Shown: positions 28,630 to 38,297, counted from the stretch's first letter. The stretch is 64,000 nucleotides of DNA from Deltaproteobacteria bacterium (GCA_021737785.1 JAIPDI010000010.1:42960-106959), one strand, 5' to 3'. Notes: generated from the sequence alone by a model not told the origin. Numbers and translations are program-made.

Positions 28630-29187
28630 ATGAAAGAAGTCCGCATTCATGGCAGAGGAGGACAGGGCTCTTTGGTCCTTGCCCAGTTCATGGCGATTGC
28701 CGCCTTGGAAGACGGTAAGTATGGACAGGCATTCCCTTTTCTCGGTGGCGGTGGTGAGAGAAGAGGCAAGGCCATTATGGCCTTTTGCAGATTAGATGAC
28801 AAGCCAATCAGACTGAGGTGCAGAGTGGAAGAGCCTGATTGCGTGATTATTCAGGATCCCACCATCGTCAGGGAGATCGACGTAACGTCGGGACTCAGAG
28901 AGGGAGGGCTTATCCTTGTAAACACAGACAAAGACCCTTCAACTCTAGGCCTGTCAATACCTTTTTCTCAAATCTACACCATTTCGGCCGATGAAATGGC
29001 ACGGTCTATCTTAGGTTCCCCCATAATTAATACAGCCCTATTGGGGGCATTTTCCGGCTTAACCAAGGCCCTGACCCTTGACGCCGCGCTCAAGGCTGTC
29101 ATGAAAAGATTCCCCGGCGATTTGGGTCATAAAAATGCTCTCATCGTAAGAAAAAGCCATGAGAGCATGGTAGAGCGATTATCATGA
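28630..29187 (+). CDS. 2-oxoacid:ferredoxin oxidoreductase, gamma subunit
   Basis: A 185-residue gamma chain of the pyruvate/2-oxoacid ferredoxin oxidoreductase family, with the signature VRIHGRGGQGSLVLAQ at the N-terminus and FPFLGGGGERRG near residue 40. It forms one of four subunits that turn a 2-oxoacid and CoA into acyl-CoA, CO2 and reduced ferredoxin. The start at 28630 follows GAGGGA; the open frame extends 18 codons upstream into the operator. It overlaps the delta gene by four bases. Confidence 0.92.
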   Translation: MKEVRIHGRGGQGSLVLAQFMAIAALEDGKYGQAFPFLGGGGERRGKAIMAFCRLDDKPIRLRCRVEEPDCVIIQDPTIVREIDVTSGLREGGLILVNTDKDPSTLGLSIPFSQIYTISADEMARSILGSPIINTALLGAFSGLTKALTLDAALKAVMKRFPGDLGHKNALIVRKSHESMVERLS

Positions 29188-29441
29188 AAATAGCATTGGG
29201 AGGCGTTGTCAGGGGAGGAACATCCCTGGCCTACGAGACCGGAACCTGGAGAGACCGAAAGCCTATCATCGATTATGATCTGTGCAAAGGATGCGGCGTC
29301 TGCGAAGAGGTTTGCCCGGATAATGTCATTCATGATGTAAACGGGGTGTATGCCATTGACTACGGATATTGCAAAGGCTGCGGTCTGTGCGCCTATGAAT
29401 GCCATGTGAATGCAATTGAGATGATTTTCGAGGCGAAATGA
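29184..29441 (+). CDS. 2-oxoacid:ferredoxin oxidoreductase, delta (ferredoxin) subunit
   Basis: An 85-residue protein with two [4Fe-4S] motifs, CKGCGVCEEVCPDNVI and CKGCGLCAYECHVNAI. The second has His where Pro usually follows the last Cys. It carries electrons from the catalytic subunits to ferredoxin. It is coupled to its neighbours by an ATGA overlap upstream and a one-base gap downstream. Confidence 0.93.
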   Translation: MKIALGGVVRGGTSLAYETGTWRDRKPIIDYDLCKGCGVCEEVCPDNVIHDVNGVYAIDYGYCKGCGLCAYECHVNAIEMIFEAK

Positions 29442-29442
29442 G

Positions 29443-30645
29443 ATGGGCGACAACGGCAAAACGGAAAGGGTGCTTGAGGGATCGGAGGCGGTCGCCTTAG
29501 CAATAAAGGCGTGCCGTCCAGGTGTGATATCCACTTATCCGATTAGCCCCCAGACACATATCGTTGAGGCCCTGGCGAGGATGGTTGTGAATGGTGAGTT
29601 GGAATCCGAATATGTGCGGGTAGAGTCTGAATTCTCTGCGGCCAGTGTCCTGGCCGGTGCTTCAGCAGCGGGCAGTCGCTCTTATACGGCCTCTACATCT
29701 CAGGGTCTGTTGCTCATGACAGAGGTAATCTATGCGAGTGCAGGGATGCGGCTGCCGTTTGTCATCACAGGGGTTAATCGGGCGGTTTCAGCGCCCATAA
29801 GTATTCAACCAGATCATCAGGATGCCATGAGCCTTCGGGATTCGGGAATCATTCAAATTTATGTGGAGAGCAGTCAAGAGGCCTACGATACCCACATTGC
29901 CGCCTTCAAAATCGCGGAGGATCCCAGGATAGCACTCCCGGTAATGGTCTGTATGGACGGATGGATACTGACCCATTCCTATGAAAGAGTTCGTCTGGTT
30001 GAACAAGAAGAAGTGGACCGATTTCTGCCTCCTTTTAAACCTATCCATTTCTTGGATGTGAACGATCCCAAGAGCTGGGGACCCATTGCTGATGAAGATC
30101 TGTACATGGAGTTCAGATACGCCATCCATGATGCCATGCAAATGGGAAAAAAGAGGATCAAGGAGATTTTTTCTGAATGGGCGGATATCAGCGGTCGGGA
30201 TCACGGAGGGCTCATTGAGGCATACAGAACAAAGGATGCCGAAATCGTTCTGATCGCAATGGGATCGGTAGCCGGCACAGCCAAGGACGCTGTGGATCAT
30301 TTGCGAACTGGTGGAAAGAAAGTAGGACTGATTAAAATTCGCTGTTATCGTCCTTTTCCGTATGAAGACATCCTGAAAGCCATCCAGGATGCGAAAGTGG
30401 TTGCGGTTATGGAGGCCAGTTTCTCCATGGGAAGTGAAGGTGCCATCGGTCTGGACCTCAAAGCCAAGCTTTATGGCCGATCCAAAACTCCGGTAGTTAT
30501 CGATATGATAGCCGGCTTGGGGGGGAGAGTAATCACCCGTGGGACAATCTATAAAATTGTGGAACAGGTTGAAAAAGCATGTGAATCAGGAGCTGTTCCC
30601 TTTGAACCCTATTGGATGGATTTGAAACCGGAAGTCTTACCGTAG
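29443..30645 (+). CDS. 2-oxoacid:ferredoxin oxidoreductase, alpha subunit
   Basis: A 400-residue alpha chain (PorA type). Features are GSEAVALAIKACRPGVISTYPISPQTHIVEAL near the start, which forms the pyrophosphate/CoA-site fold, then SSQEAYDTHIAAFKIAE and the C-terminal domain II with KVGLIKIRCYRPFPYEDI. Gene order gamma-delta-alpha-beta is the archaeal/anaerobe four-subunit layout. The substrate (pyruvate, branched-chain or aryl 2-oxoacid) cannot be read from sequence. The transporter next door suggests an amino acid or similar organic acid. Confidence 0.93.
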   Translation: MGDNGKTERVLEGSEAVALAIKACRPGVISTYPISPQTHIVEALARMVVNGELESEYVRVESEFSAASVLAGASAAGSRSYTASTSQGLLLMTEVIYASAGMRLPFVITGVNRAVSAPISIQPDHQDAMSLRDSGIIQIYVESSQEAYDTHIAAFKIAEDPRIALPVMVCMDGWILTHSYERVRLVEQEEVDRFLPPFKPIHFLDVNDPKSWGPIADEDLYMEFRYAIHDAMQMGKKRIKEIFSEWADISGRDHGGLIEAYRTKDAEIVLIAMGSVAGTAKDAVDHLRTGGKKVGLIKIRCYRPFPYEDILKAIQDAKVVAVMEASFSMGSEGAIGLDLKAKLYGRSKTPVVIDMIAGLGGRVITRGTIYKIVEQVEKACESGAVPFEPYWMDLKPEVLP

Positions 30646-30658
30646 AGGAAAACCAAGA

Positions 30659-31561
30659 TTGAGTGAGAAGAACGCGGTACAGGAAAAGGATCTGTTTGTT
30701 TCCGGGCATAGGGCCTGCCATGGATGCGGACAGGCATTGGCCGTAAGGCATATTCTTAAAGCCACCGGCCGGGACGTCATAGTTATTACACCCACTGGAT
30801 GCCTCGAAACCTTTACCTTGACCTATGGGTATTCTTCATGGCGTGTTCCGTTTATGCACCATCTTTTCGAGAACGGGCCTTCCGTGGCGACGGGTGTTGT
30901 TGCCGCCCTGAAAGCACAACATAGAGACCATATCAGAGTATTGGTGATCGGAGGAGATGGGTCAACCTTTGACATCGGGTTCGGGGCGTTATCCGGTATG
31001 CTGGAACGGGGAGATGATGTTCTCTACATTTGCATGGATAACGGGGCCTATATGAATACAGGCGGTCAGCGCAGCGGTGCGACACCTATCTATGCCGGAA
31101 CGACGACCCATCCTGTGGGGAAAAAATCCATAGGAAAGCCTCAACTGAAAAAAGATATGCCAGCCATTGTCGCCGCACATGGTGCCCCTTATGTGGCAAC
31201 AGCCTCAGTTGCTTACCTGAAAGACCTGCGACGGAAAGTCGAACAGGCGATGACCTATCAGGGTCCCCGGTATATCCAGATCGATGCGCCCTGTCCGTCG
31301 GTTTGGGGCTTTCCCAGTGATCGCACACTGGAAATTGGAAGGCTGGGAGTGCAATCCGGTCTTGTGCCGGTCTTTGAGATGGTGGATGGCAGGATTACTG
31401 GCGTTCGCAAAATTAGGACAAGGGTCCCCCCACGTGAATACCTAAGTGCCCAGAGACGTTTCAAGCACCTACTGGAGGGAAACAGGGCTGCGCGGGAGGG
31501 GTTTGAAAAGATCTGCGCCATGGCGGACTCGAATATAGAGAAATACGGTCTGATGGACTAG
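30659..31561 (+). CDS. 2-oxoacid:ferredoxin oxidoreductase, beta (TPP) subunit
   Basis: A 300-residue thiamine-diphosphate subunit. The HRACHGCGQALAVRHIL cluster region lies at residues ~16-35, the TPP/Mg motif VIGGDGSTFDIGFGALSGMLERG near 100, and the metal-binding YMNTGGQRSGATP near 130. It starts with TTG after AGAGGA. It completes the four-subunit enzyme. About 400 non-coding bases follow before the transporter genes. Confidence 0.93.
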   Translation: MSEKNAVQEKDLFVSGHRACHGCGQALAVRHILKATGRDVIVITPTGCLETFTLTYGYSSWRVPFMHHLFENGPSVATGVVAALKAQHRDHIRVLVIGGDGSTFDIGFGALSGMLERGDDVLYICMDNGAYMNTGGQRSGATPIYAGTTTHPVGKKSIGKPQLKKDMPAIVAAHGAPYVATASVAYLKDLRRKVEQAMTYQGPRYIQIDAPCPSVWGFPSDRTLEIGRLGVQSGLVPVFEMVDGRITGVRKIRTRVPPREYLSAQRRFKHLLEGNRAAREGFEKICAMADSNIEKYGLMD

Positions 31562-31959
31562 GGCAGAAGTATGGACGGTATACCCGGATACGAATTCTCC
31601 ATGGTAAATAAGAACTCGGGCGCCGGGCCGAAAAGCGGCGGTGGCCATTCGCTTGCGTGCGCCTAAATAGTGGTATTGGCGGGCACCAGGGGGCATTTTG
31701 GTAGCATAGGCGTTTGAGATGGAACAGAAGAGGATTGGTTTGCTGAGGTGCCTAGCTGGGGCGTGCACCTAACATAAGGACAACATCAGGGAAAGGGGGA
31801 ATGCCAGACCAGGTAAACAAGAAAGTATGGGGGCAGGAGGCTGGAAGTACCGGAATGCGGATTGGATGGCTCCCAGTCCAGAAATAACGGGAAATGGGTC
31901 CCATCGTGCATTTCGGCAGGAAGTTGACCGCATTACCTTAGGCAGAAAGGAGCAGAAGG
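31562..31959. other. Intergenic region before the liv-type transporter
   Basis: About 400 bases with no convincing gene. A clear ribosome site (AAAGGAG) for the binding-protein gene lies at the right end. No copy of the GTTTCAT palindrome was found here, so control by the IclR-type protein is not evident. No heptamer array was seen. Confidence 0.4.
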
Positions 31960-33216
31960 ATGAAAGGGATACTCAAAACGACGATTCTATTGGGCATGGT
32001 CGTGGCGCTTATGGCAGGCTTTTCCATAGGTTCTCCTGCTGCCGCTGACGACAGCATTAAGTTGGGCATTATCTACGCCATGACGGGTAAGGGCTCGGCT
32101 CTTGGAACCAAGCAGATGGATTCAGCCAAACTGGCAATAGAAGAAATTAACGGTAAAGGTGGGGCTGACTTCGGCGGGAAAAAGGTCAAAATCGAGGCCA
32201 TTTACCAGGATACAGAAACCAAGCCGGACGTGGCTGTCAGAAAGATGAAGTCCATGATCAAGGATAACGGCATAACGGCATTGATTGGCGGGACGTTTGC
32301 CCATGTATCTTTAGCCATGAACGCCCAGAGCAAAAGAACCCCTATTATCTTCAACGCCACAAACGGTGTGCCGGAAAAGATGTTCACCAAAGAAGAAAAA
32401 GGGCCATATAGTGTGTCCATGATCCCACCGGCAGAATCCATCGGTAGCGGCGCTTCAGCCTATGTGACGGAAGTGATGAAAATGAAGAACATTGTCCTGT
32501 TGCTTCCGGATTATGCCTATGGCCATGGCGCCCTCAGAGGTCATGAAAATGTGCTCAAGAAAATGCCTGATGTCAAGTACCAGGTGATCATGACGCCGGT
32601 CGGAACTGCCGATATGACCCCTTATCTCATTAAGGCGATGGAGGCCAAGCCGGACATCGTCATCATGGGCCAATGGGGAAACGATGCCATCAACATCCTC
32701 AAGCAGGCGTATGAGATGGGCCTGGGAAAGAAAACCAAGATTTTTTTCCAGTGGATCGTCAATGTCTTTGCCACAGGAATTCCCGCCGAGGCCTTAGAGG
32801 GGGTCATGTGTCAGATGTTCTGGTATCACGATATGACCGGATTTCCGTTCCCAGAGGTGGTTGAGGCCGCCAATTCCTTTACTGCCAGATATCGAGCTGC
32901 TTACGGCGAACCTCCGGATCCCTATGGCTGCAGCGCCTACATGGGAGTGTATGAAATCGTCCGGGGCATGGAACTGGCCAAATCGACCGACCCCAAAAAG
33001 GCCTATGATGCGCTCATGGCAAATCCCGACTGGAGTGGACCCAAAGGCCCGGCCAAATGGATGATTGACGGGAATCCGAGATATAAGCACTCCTCTTTTA
33101 TCGCTAAGGGCCTGGGCCCCCAAGAGCGGAAGGATCAAAAGTGGGACTATGTCAAGGTGATCGACTCCTACCGGGGCAAATACTTCCAGAGAACACCCCA
33201 GGAGCTTGGGTGGTAG
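31960..33216 (+). CDS. livK: Branched-chain-type ABC transporter substrate-binding protein
   Basis: A 418-residue periplasmic binding protein. A signal peptide spans residues 1-30 (LLGMVVALMAGFSIGSPAAA, cut after AAA-D). The mature part begins with IKLGIIYAMTGKGSALG and contains the type I periplasmic-binding features of the LivK/HAAT family (VAVRKMKSMI, ITALIGGTFAH). It would bind an amino acid, amide or aromatic acid outside the membrane and deliver it to LivMHGF. A strong hairpin directly behind the gene may stabilise its mRNA so that it is made in excess. Confidence 0.92.
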   Translation: MKGILKTTILLGMVVALMAGFSIGSPAAADDSIKLGIIYAMTGKGSALGTKQMDSAKLAIEEINGKGGADFGGKKVKIEAIYQDTETKPDVAVRKMKSMIKDNGITALIGGTFAHVSLAMNAQSKRTPIIFNATNGVPEKMFTKEEKGPYSVSMIPPAESIGSGASAYVTEVMKMKNIVLLLPDYAYGHGALRGHENVLKKMPDVKYQVIMTPVGTADMTPYLIKAMEAKPDIVIMGQWGNDAINILKQAYEMGLGKKTKIFFQWIVNVFATGIPAEALEGVMCQMFWYHDMTGFPFPEVVEAANSFTARYRAAYGEPPDPYGCSAYMGVYEIVRGMELAKSTDPKKAYDALMANPDWSGPKGPAKWMIDGNPRYKHSSFIAKGLGPQERKDQKWDYVKVIDSYRGKYFQRTPQELGW

Positions 33217-33250
33217 GAGCCTCCAAAAGTAGAAGATGCGGAGGTGATAA

Positions 33251-33279
33251 GGAGCGCGAGGGGGCTTTCCCCCCGCTCC
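33251..33279 (+). terminator. GC-rich hairpin behind the binding-protein gene
   Basis: GGAGCG/CGCTCC and GGGGG/CCCCC stack with a three-base bulge and a four-base loop. No U-tract follows. A second small hairpin (ACGGTT-GTTG-AACCGT, 33285-33300) stands next to it. This is probably an attenuator or mRNA stabiliser inside the liv operon. Confidence 0.55.
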
Positions 33280-33511
33280 TTCACACGGTTGTTGAACCGT
33301 TGTAATATTCAGGGAAAATTACCATAATATCTTTTACCCCAAAAATGTTAGGATACAGCTATAGGTGATGGTAATTATGACCTCTTTAGCGACCAACCGC
33401 CTGTCAATACTAGGATTATGATAGCTGCCATCACCTCCGGCCGGTAGGAACCGGCAATGCCGGACCGGAATAACATGATTGATGGGTGCCGGGTTCCATG
33501 ACAAAGTCGCC

Positions 33512-34282
33512 ATGTCCGCTCTAATCGAAACAGAGAACATCAGCAAGCACTTCGAGGGCCTCGCCGCGGTCGAAATGGTCAACTTTCGTGTTGAACAAGG
33601 CCGTGTGGCAGGGCTCATCGGGCCTAACGGATCCGGCAAGACCACCCTTTTTAACCTGCTTTCCGGCCTTTTTCTGCCTACCAGGGGAAAGGTCATCTTT
33701 CAAGGAAAAGACATTACCAAGTCAGCGCCCCATAAGCGGGTGGGGATGGGTATAACCCGGACATTTCAGCTGGTATCGGTATTCAACTCTCTTACGGCCT
33801 GGGAGAATCTGGTCCTCTCAAACATCAAGTCTAAAGAAAAACATCGAACTGTTCGTAACTTCTATTTTGTATCCGCCCAGAATAAAAGGGTACAAGAAGA
33901 CTGCCTGGCCGCGCTCGAGCTGGTTGGACTTCAGGAAAAGGCCGCTGTTCAGACATCGGAGCTTTCCTATGGAGACAAAAGGATGCTTGAAATCGCCATC
34001 GGGTTGTCTCTCAAGCCCACGCTGTTGCTTCTGGATGAGCCGTTGGCCGGACTGAGCGATCATGAAATTGGAGGGGTATTGGACATCATCCACCGGGTCA
34101 AGGAGAATTTCACTCTGGCGATTATTGACCACAAAATATCCAAGATTATCAATCTAGTGGACTCGCTCAGTGTGATGAATTACGGCCGAATTATTTGCGA
34201 AGGCCACCCCGAACAGGTCCTGTCTCATCCCGCGGTAAGGGAATGTTATTGGGGAAAGGAAGAGAACGGTTGCTCGACGTAG
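33512..34282 (+). CDS. livG: ABC transporter ATP-binding protein LivG
   Basis: A 256-residue ATPase with Walker A GPNGSGKTT, a signature reading LSYGDKRMLEIA in place of LSGGQ, Walker B LLLLDEPLAGLS and a switch His in IIDHKISKI. The length matches LivG. The frame opens at 33479, but the ATG at 33512 starts exactly where the family does (ALIETENISKHFEG). No strong ribosome site is visible for either. It forms the motor with LivF. Confidence 0.9.
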   Translation: MSALIETENISKHFEGLAAVEMVNFRVEQGRVAGLIGPNGSGKTTLFNLLSGLFLPTRGKVIFQGKDITKSAPHKRVGMGITRTFQLVSVFNSLTAWENLVLSNIKSKEKHRTVRNFYFVSAQNKRVQEDCLAALELVGLQEKAAVQTSELSYGDKRMLEIAIGLSLKPTLLLLDEPLAGLSDHEIGGVLDIIHRVKENFTLAIIDHKISKIINLVDSLSVMNYGRIICEGHPEQVLSHPAVRECYWGKEENGCST

Positions 34283-34962
34283 TAGAAATCGACGTGGGCT
34301 ACGGTCATGCCGTGGTCCTTCATGACGTCTCCCTCCAGCTGAAAAGGGGGGAAATGGTCTTTGTCGTCGGCCGCAACGGAGCGGGAAAAACAACCCTGCT
34401 AAAAACCATAAGCGGGATCATGAAGCCGAACAAAGGATTCATCACCTACGAAGGGGAGGATACGCGTAACCTGAACGCAGAAAGACTTGCCAGGCGGGGC
34501 ATCCGCTTCGTCGCCCAGGATAAGAAGGTATTTGCCGGTTTGACGGTACGAGACAATCTCCAACTTGCTGCCCATGCCAGTGGAGAAAAGATGGAAGAGG
34601 CCCTTCAAAAAGCCACAAGCATCTATCCGGATATGTCTAGATTCATGGACAATAAGGCAGGAAAGCTGAGTGGAGGCCAGAGGGAAATCCTGCTCATCGG
34701 GCGTGCACTGGTGGGGTCTCCCAAACTTCTGCTGATCGACGAGCCAACCGAGGGCTTGGCCGCCATCGTCATTGAAGATATTAGCCGAATATTGAACCAG
34801 CTGAAGGCAAAAAACGTCTCCGCCATCATTGTGGAACAAAACCTTTCTCTGGTAAAACGTCTAGCCGACCGAATCTACGTGATGAAAGAAGGGAAGGTCA
34901 TCAAGGAGATTGCGGACAGGTCCGAAATGGAGGATACCGCCGATCTGGAAAGTTACCTGTAA
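34270..34962 (+). CDS. livF: ABC transporter ATP-binding protein LivF
   Basis: A 230-residue ATPase with Walker A GRNGAGKTT, signature KLSGGQREILLIGRAL, Walker B LLLIDEPTEGLA and switch His replaced by Gln (IIVEQNLS), as is usual in LivF. I favour the TTG at 34270 (AAGGAAG upstream, family-like length). An ATG at 34243 would add nine residues. Either start overlaps the end of livG, so the two ATPases are translationally coupled. Confidence 0.88.
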   Translation: MLDVVEIDVGYGHAVVLHDVSLQLKRGEMVFVVGRNGAGKTTLLKTISGIMKPNKGFITYEGEDTRNLNAERLARRGIRFVAQDKKVFAGLTVRDNLQLAAHASGEKMEEALQKATSIYPDMSRFMDNKAGKLSGGQREILLIGRALVGSPKLLLIDEPTEGLAAIVIEDISRILNQLKAKNVSAIIVEQNLSLVKRLADRIYVMKEGKVIKEIADRSEMEDTADLESYL

Positions 34963-34973
34963 GGGGGGACATA

Positions 34974-35975
34974 TTGTTGGGCACTGATTTGCACAAACCG
35001 TACATACAGGCAGCCAGAAAGGGTGTCGTGTGGCGCGAGATAACTATCATTGCAGCCGCTTTCTTGGTATTGACACCGTTCCTGGCCGTTCATAGGGTGA
35101 CAGACTTCATGATTTTCTGTATCTATGTCATGTCCTTCGATCTCCTTTACGGGTATATGGGGCGATTGTCTTTCGGTCAAATGCTATACCTGGGTACCGG
35201 CGTATATGTGTCCACGCTCTTCTCCCTCCATGTCAGCCCCAATCCCATATTATCCATGCTTGCCGGTATCGCCGGGGGGGCAATTGTGGCCGGGATATTG
35301 GGTTTGATTGTGGTCCCCCTTTCGGAAGCGCCCTTTGCCTTGACCAACCTGGCATTCAACCAGGTGGGGTTCTTCTTGATTGGCTCTGCCTTCCAGAGGG
35401 TTACCCACGGCGAAGATGGCATATCGAGCGGCGTGGAACCGTGGGGGTTTCTGGATTTTGCCAATGAGTATGTTGCTTATGGATTCGTATTGGCATGTCT
35501 TATCCTTGCATTTCTTGTGCTCAAGACACTCACCCGTTCCCCCTATGGGATTCTCATCCGATCCATCAAGGAAAACGAGGTCAGGGTCAAATTTCTGGGG
35601 TACCATACCTTCTTCTATAAATGGCTCACCTTTGTGATTGCTGGCAGTTTTGCCGCACTCGCCGGAACCCTGTATACGCTGTATATCGGATTTGTCAGCC
35701 CGGTATTTATCCATCCGCTGAACAACGTGGAGGTTATTTTTGCAGCGCTCATTGGCGGCGCCGGCAACCTTTACGGCGCGCTGGCGGGCGGTGTTTTCTA
35801 TATGGTTCTGCGCGACAGTCTTTCCACCCACATACCCCAGTGGGAATGGATCTTAGGGATACTTCTACTGATAGTCGTCTTCTACCTGAGGGAGGGTATC
35901 ACCGGCTTCGTCAGGTCTCTGACCCGAGGGATCTTGCGCAAGATGGCGCAAAAAAAGGCAATGGAGGAGGCATAG
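34974..35975 (+). CDS. livM: ABC transporter permease LivM
   Basis: A 333-residue inner-membrane permease with about nine hydrophobic helices and the family motif GYMGRLSFGQMLYLGTGVY near residue 60. The EAA-like loop is in the FLGYHTFFYKWLTFVIAGSFAALAG region. The start is TTG directly behind AAGGGGGG. A basic C-terminal tail ends in KMAQKKAMEEA. It pairs with LivH. Confidence 0.9.
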   Translation: MLGTDLHKPYIQAARKGVVWREITIIAAAFLVLTPFLAVHRVTDFMIFCIYVMSFDLLYGYMGRLSFGQMLYLGTGVYVSTLFSLHVSPNPILSMLAGIAGGAIVAGILGLIVVPLSEAPFALTNLAFNQVGFFLIGSAFQRVTHGEDGISSGVEPWGFLDFANEYVAYGFVLACLILAFLVLKTLTRSPYGILIRSIKENEVRVKFLGYHTFFYKWLTFVIAGSFAALAGTLYTLYIGFVSPVFIHPLNNVEVIFAALIGGAGNLYGALAGGVFYMVLRDSLSTHIPQWEWILGILLLIVVFYLREGITGFVRSLTRGILRKMAQKKAMEEA

Positions 35976-35981
35976 ACCGGC

Positions 35982-36815
35982 ATGATCCAGACCTTGCTAT
36001 ATGGAACCACGATCGGTGCCATCCTCTATTTCTTCTCCATCGGGCTTTCCATCACGTTCGGCACCATGAAGATCATCAATTTCGCCCACTGTATGGTTTA
36101 TACGCTGGGCGTCTATTTCTTCATCACCCTCCTCCCCTTCCTTGGTGGAATTTTCCCGGCAGCCCTTGCCTTTGCGATGCTGATGGTCGTGCCGGTTGCT
36201 TACGTCATGGAGCGGTTCGTCATCCGGAGACTTTACGGAGAATCCCTTGACTACGCCATGATCGCTACCTATGCAATGCTTCTGATCGGCACGGACGCCA
36301 TTAAATGGATATGGGGCAACACACCACTCCCGGTTACCGATCCCTTAGGTACAGCCATGACCGTCTTAGGTGTCTCCATCCCTGTGTATCGCGTCATCAT
36401 CGTGGCCAGTTCGGTGGCCCTTTTTCTGTCGCTGAACGTCTTTTTTAAGAAAAATATCATTGGCAAAATCGTCATCGCGGCGCTGGACGATAACCAGGGC
36501 GTCAGGTGCCTGGGGTTGAATGTGGATCGCTACTTCTCCATTGTATTTATCATCGGGAGCGTCCTGGCCGTACTGGGTGGCGTGCTCTACGCCCCTATCT
36601 CTGCTGCAGAGCCCTACATGGGCCATGACATCCTACTCATTGCCTTTGCCGTGGTCATCGTGGGAGGCATGGGAAACCTCACAGGCACATTTGTCTCCGC
36701 CTTTGTTCTCGGTATGGTCATCGCCCTCACCGGCCGATATTACTCCCAAGCGGCCGATACCATGGTATTTGTCGTCATGGCGGCGGTGCTTATCTTTAGA
36801 GGATCGGAGGGCTGA
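35982..36815 (+). CDS. livH: ABC transporter permease LivH
   Basis: A 277-residue membrane permease, eight or so helices. It shows the LivH-type GLSITFGTMKIINFAHCMVYTLG near the N-terminus and ALDDNQGVRCLGLNVDRYFSIVFIIGSVLAVLGGVLYAP in the cytoplasmic-loop region. Six bases behind livM. The alcohol dehydrogenase gene follows four bases later, so transport and oxidation are in one transcript. Confidence 0.9.
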   Translation: MIQTLLYGTTIGAILYFFSIGLSITFGTMKIINFAHCMVYTLGVYFFITLLPFLGGIFPAALAFAMLMVVPVAYVMERFVIRRLYGESLDYAMIATYAMLLIGTDAIKWIWGNTPLPVTDPLGTAMTVLGVSIPVYRVIIVASSVALFLSLNVFFKKNIIGKIVIAALDDNQGVRCLGLNVDRYFSIVFIIGSVLAVLGGVLYAPISAAEPYMGHDILLIAFAVVIVGGMGNLTGTFVSAFVLGMVIALTGRYYSQAADTMVFVVMAAVLIFRGSEG

Positions 36816-36819
36816 CCGA

Positions 36820-38094
36820 ATGAACCTGCCGAAAGGAAAGGATTCTGCCGTGGAAGAAAAATCATCACTGGATGCCCTGATGAGCCAAGCCGAAAGGACG
36901 GTGGCTGATTGGAGGCCTACTACGCTTTATTTCGGCGAAGGGGCTATCGCCAAGATCGGGGATATTGTTAAAAGACACGGCCGGAAGGCCCTGATCATCA
37001 CTGGCCGCGGGTCAATGAAGGCGGCAGGCTATCTGGATCGAATCGGCACGAGTCTGGACAAAGCATCCGTGACACACCGTGTTTGCGAGGGTGTTGAGCC
37101 CAACCCGAGCAAGGAGACGGCCTATCGCATCGCATACCACCTTTTGGCAGGCGGCTTCGACTGCATGGTGGCCGTAGGCGGGGGATCGGCCATGGACGCG
37201 GCAAAGGCCGCGGGCATTCTGGCTACAGCAAAAGAGGGCGACCTGGATGATTATTTCGGCGTGGGCCTGGCTTCCGGTAAGATTGAAAGGATTATGCCTC
37301 TGGTCGTGGTGCCGACCACCAGCGGTTCGGGAAGCGAGGTCACCAGGTTTTCAGTGATCACAGACACCCGGCTGGGAGTTAAAAAGCTGATGATCGATCC
37401 GGCCATCGTGCCTCATGAGGCAATCCTGGACCCGGAATTGACCTATACATGCGACCCTCACGTCACAAGGGTCTCAGGATTGGACGCCATGACCCACTTG
37501 ATTGAAGGCTATTTCAATGAAGTGGATGAAGGCGCTGACCCCCAGTGCAACGAGAGGGCCTTGCTGGGTATAAAACTTCTGTTTGAGGCGCTTCCAAAAG
37601 TGGTGCAGCATCCCGAAGACAGGGAAGGCAGAAAAAAAATGGCCATGGCCAGTCTGCTCGGGGGTACCGTGCTCTATTTTAAACAGGCAGGAGGACCACA
37701 CCTCAATTCGTTCAGTTGGTGCAATGTCATGGACCACGGAGAGGCCTGTGCCGTAATGCTCCCCTATTATGGCGCATACTACGCGCCGGTGATCGCCCAA
37801 AAGATGAGAAGGGTCTGTCAGGCCATGGGCATTGAAGGTTCGGGCGACGTGGCCAAAGACTTTGCCGAAGGGCTGCTGGATTTCTATAAGAAACTGGGTT
37901 TTCCCGTAACCCTAAAGGAATTTGATGGATTTTCCGAGGGGCTTATCGAAAAGGCCGTCAATGATGCCGCTCAGAATAAGATGAAATTGGAGGCCATGCC
38001 GCGGCCGGTCCCCATTGAAAACAGCGCGCGGGTTCTCCGGACGATTATCGAGGGTGCATATACAGGTTCACTGGAAGAAATATTGAAGCTCTAA
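36820..38094 (+). CDS. Iron-containing alcohol dehydrogenase
   Basis: A 424-residue group III dehydrogenase. The NAD-binding VAVGGGSAMDAAKAAG motif lies near residue 125 and VVVPTTSGSGSEVTRFSVI near 165. Metal ligands of the family are visible as D and H in the GLDAMTHLIEGYF segment and the later histidines (GGPHLNSFSWCNVMDHGEACAVMLPY). It oxidises an alcohol or reduces an aldehyde with NAD(P). The start follows CGGAGGG, five bases after livH. Its place after the transporter and before a molybdenum hydroxylase suggests alcohol-to-aldehyde-to-acid chemistry on the imported compound; this is inference. Confidence 0.92.
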   Translation: MNLPKGKDSAVEEKSSLDALMSQAERTVADWRPTTLYFGEGAIAKIGDIVKRHGRKALIITGRGSMKAAGYLDRIGTSLDKASVTHRVCEGVEPNPSKETAYRIAYHLLAGGFDCMVAVGGGSAMDAAKAAGILATAKEGDLDDYFGVGLASGKIERIMPLVVVPTTSGSGSEVTRFSVITDTRLGVKKLMIDPAIVPHEAILDPELTYTCDPHVTRVSGLDAMTHLIEGYFNEVDEGADPQCNERALLGIKLLFEALPKVVQHPEDREGRKKMAMASLLGGTVLYFKQAGGPHLNSFSWCNVMDHGEACAVMLPYYGAYYAPVIAQKMRRVCQAMGIEGSGDVAKDFAEGLLDFYKKLGFPVTLKEFDGFSEGLIEKAVNDAAQNKMKLEAMPRPVPIENSARVLRTIIEGAYTGSLEEILKL

Positions 38095-38267
38095 ATGGAG
38101 AATGCAGCCCATTAAGCTTCGACCGATATGCAGGGATGGGGATCTGTACAAACATCAGTTTTAATGAATCTGTTTTAGGCCGGTCGCCGTCAGGCGGGCA
38201 ACAACGGTAAACAGTTCTTGCAACACCGGAAAAGCCATTTCTTTCCTTAGGTTGGCTCTATTAGCCC

Positions 38268-38297
38268 TTGACAGGAATGCCTTCTCACATAGATAAT
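38268..38297 (+). promoter_or_regulatory. Sigma-70-like promoter before the molybdenum hydroxylase genes
   Basis: TTGACA at 38268-38273 and GATAAT at 38292-38297 are spaced by 18 bases (TAGATA two bases earlier gives 16). It lies 40 bases before the first gene. Confidence 0.5.

Noticed and set aside
36520..36819. Extension of the alcohol dehydrogenase frame into livH
   Set aside because: It overlaps a clear permease gene in another frame; the ribosome site at ~36810 fixes the start at 36820.
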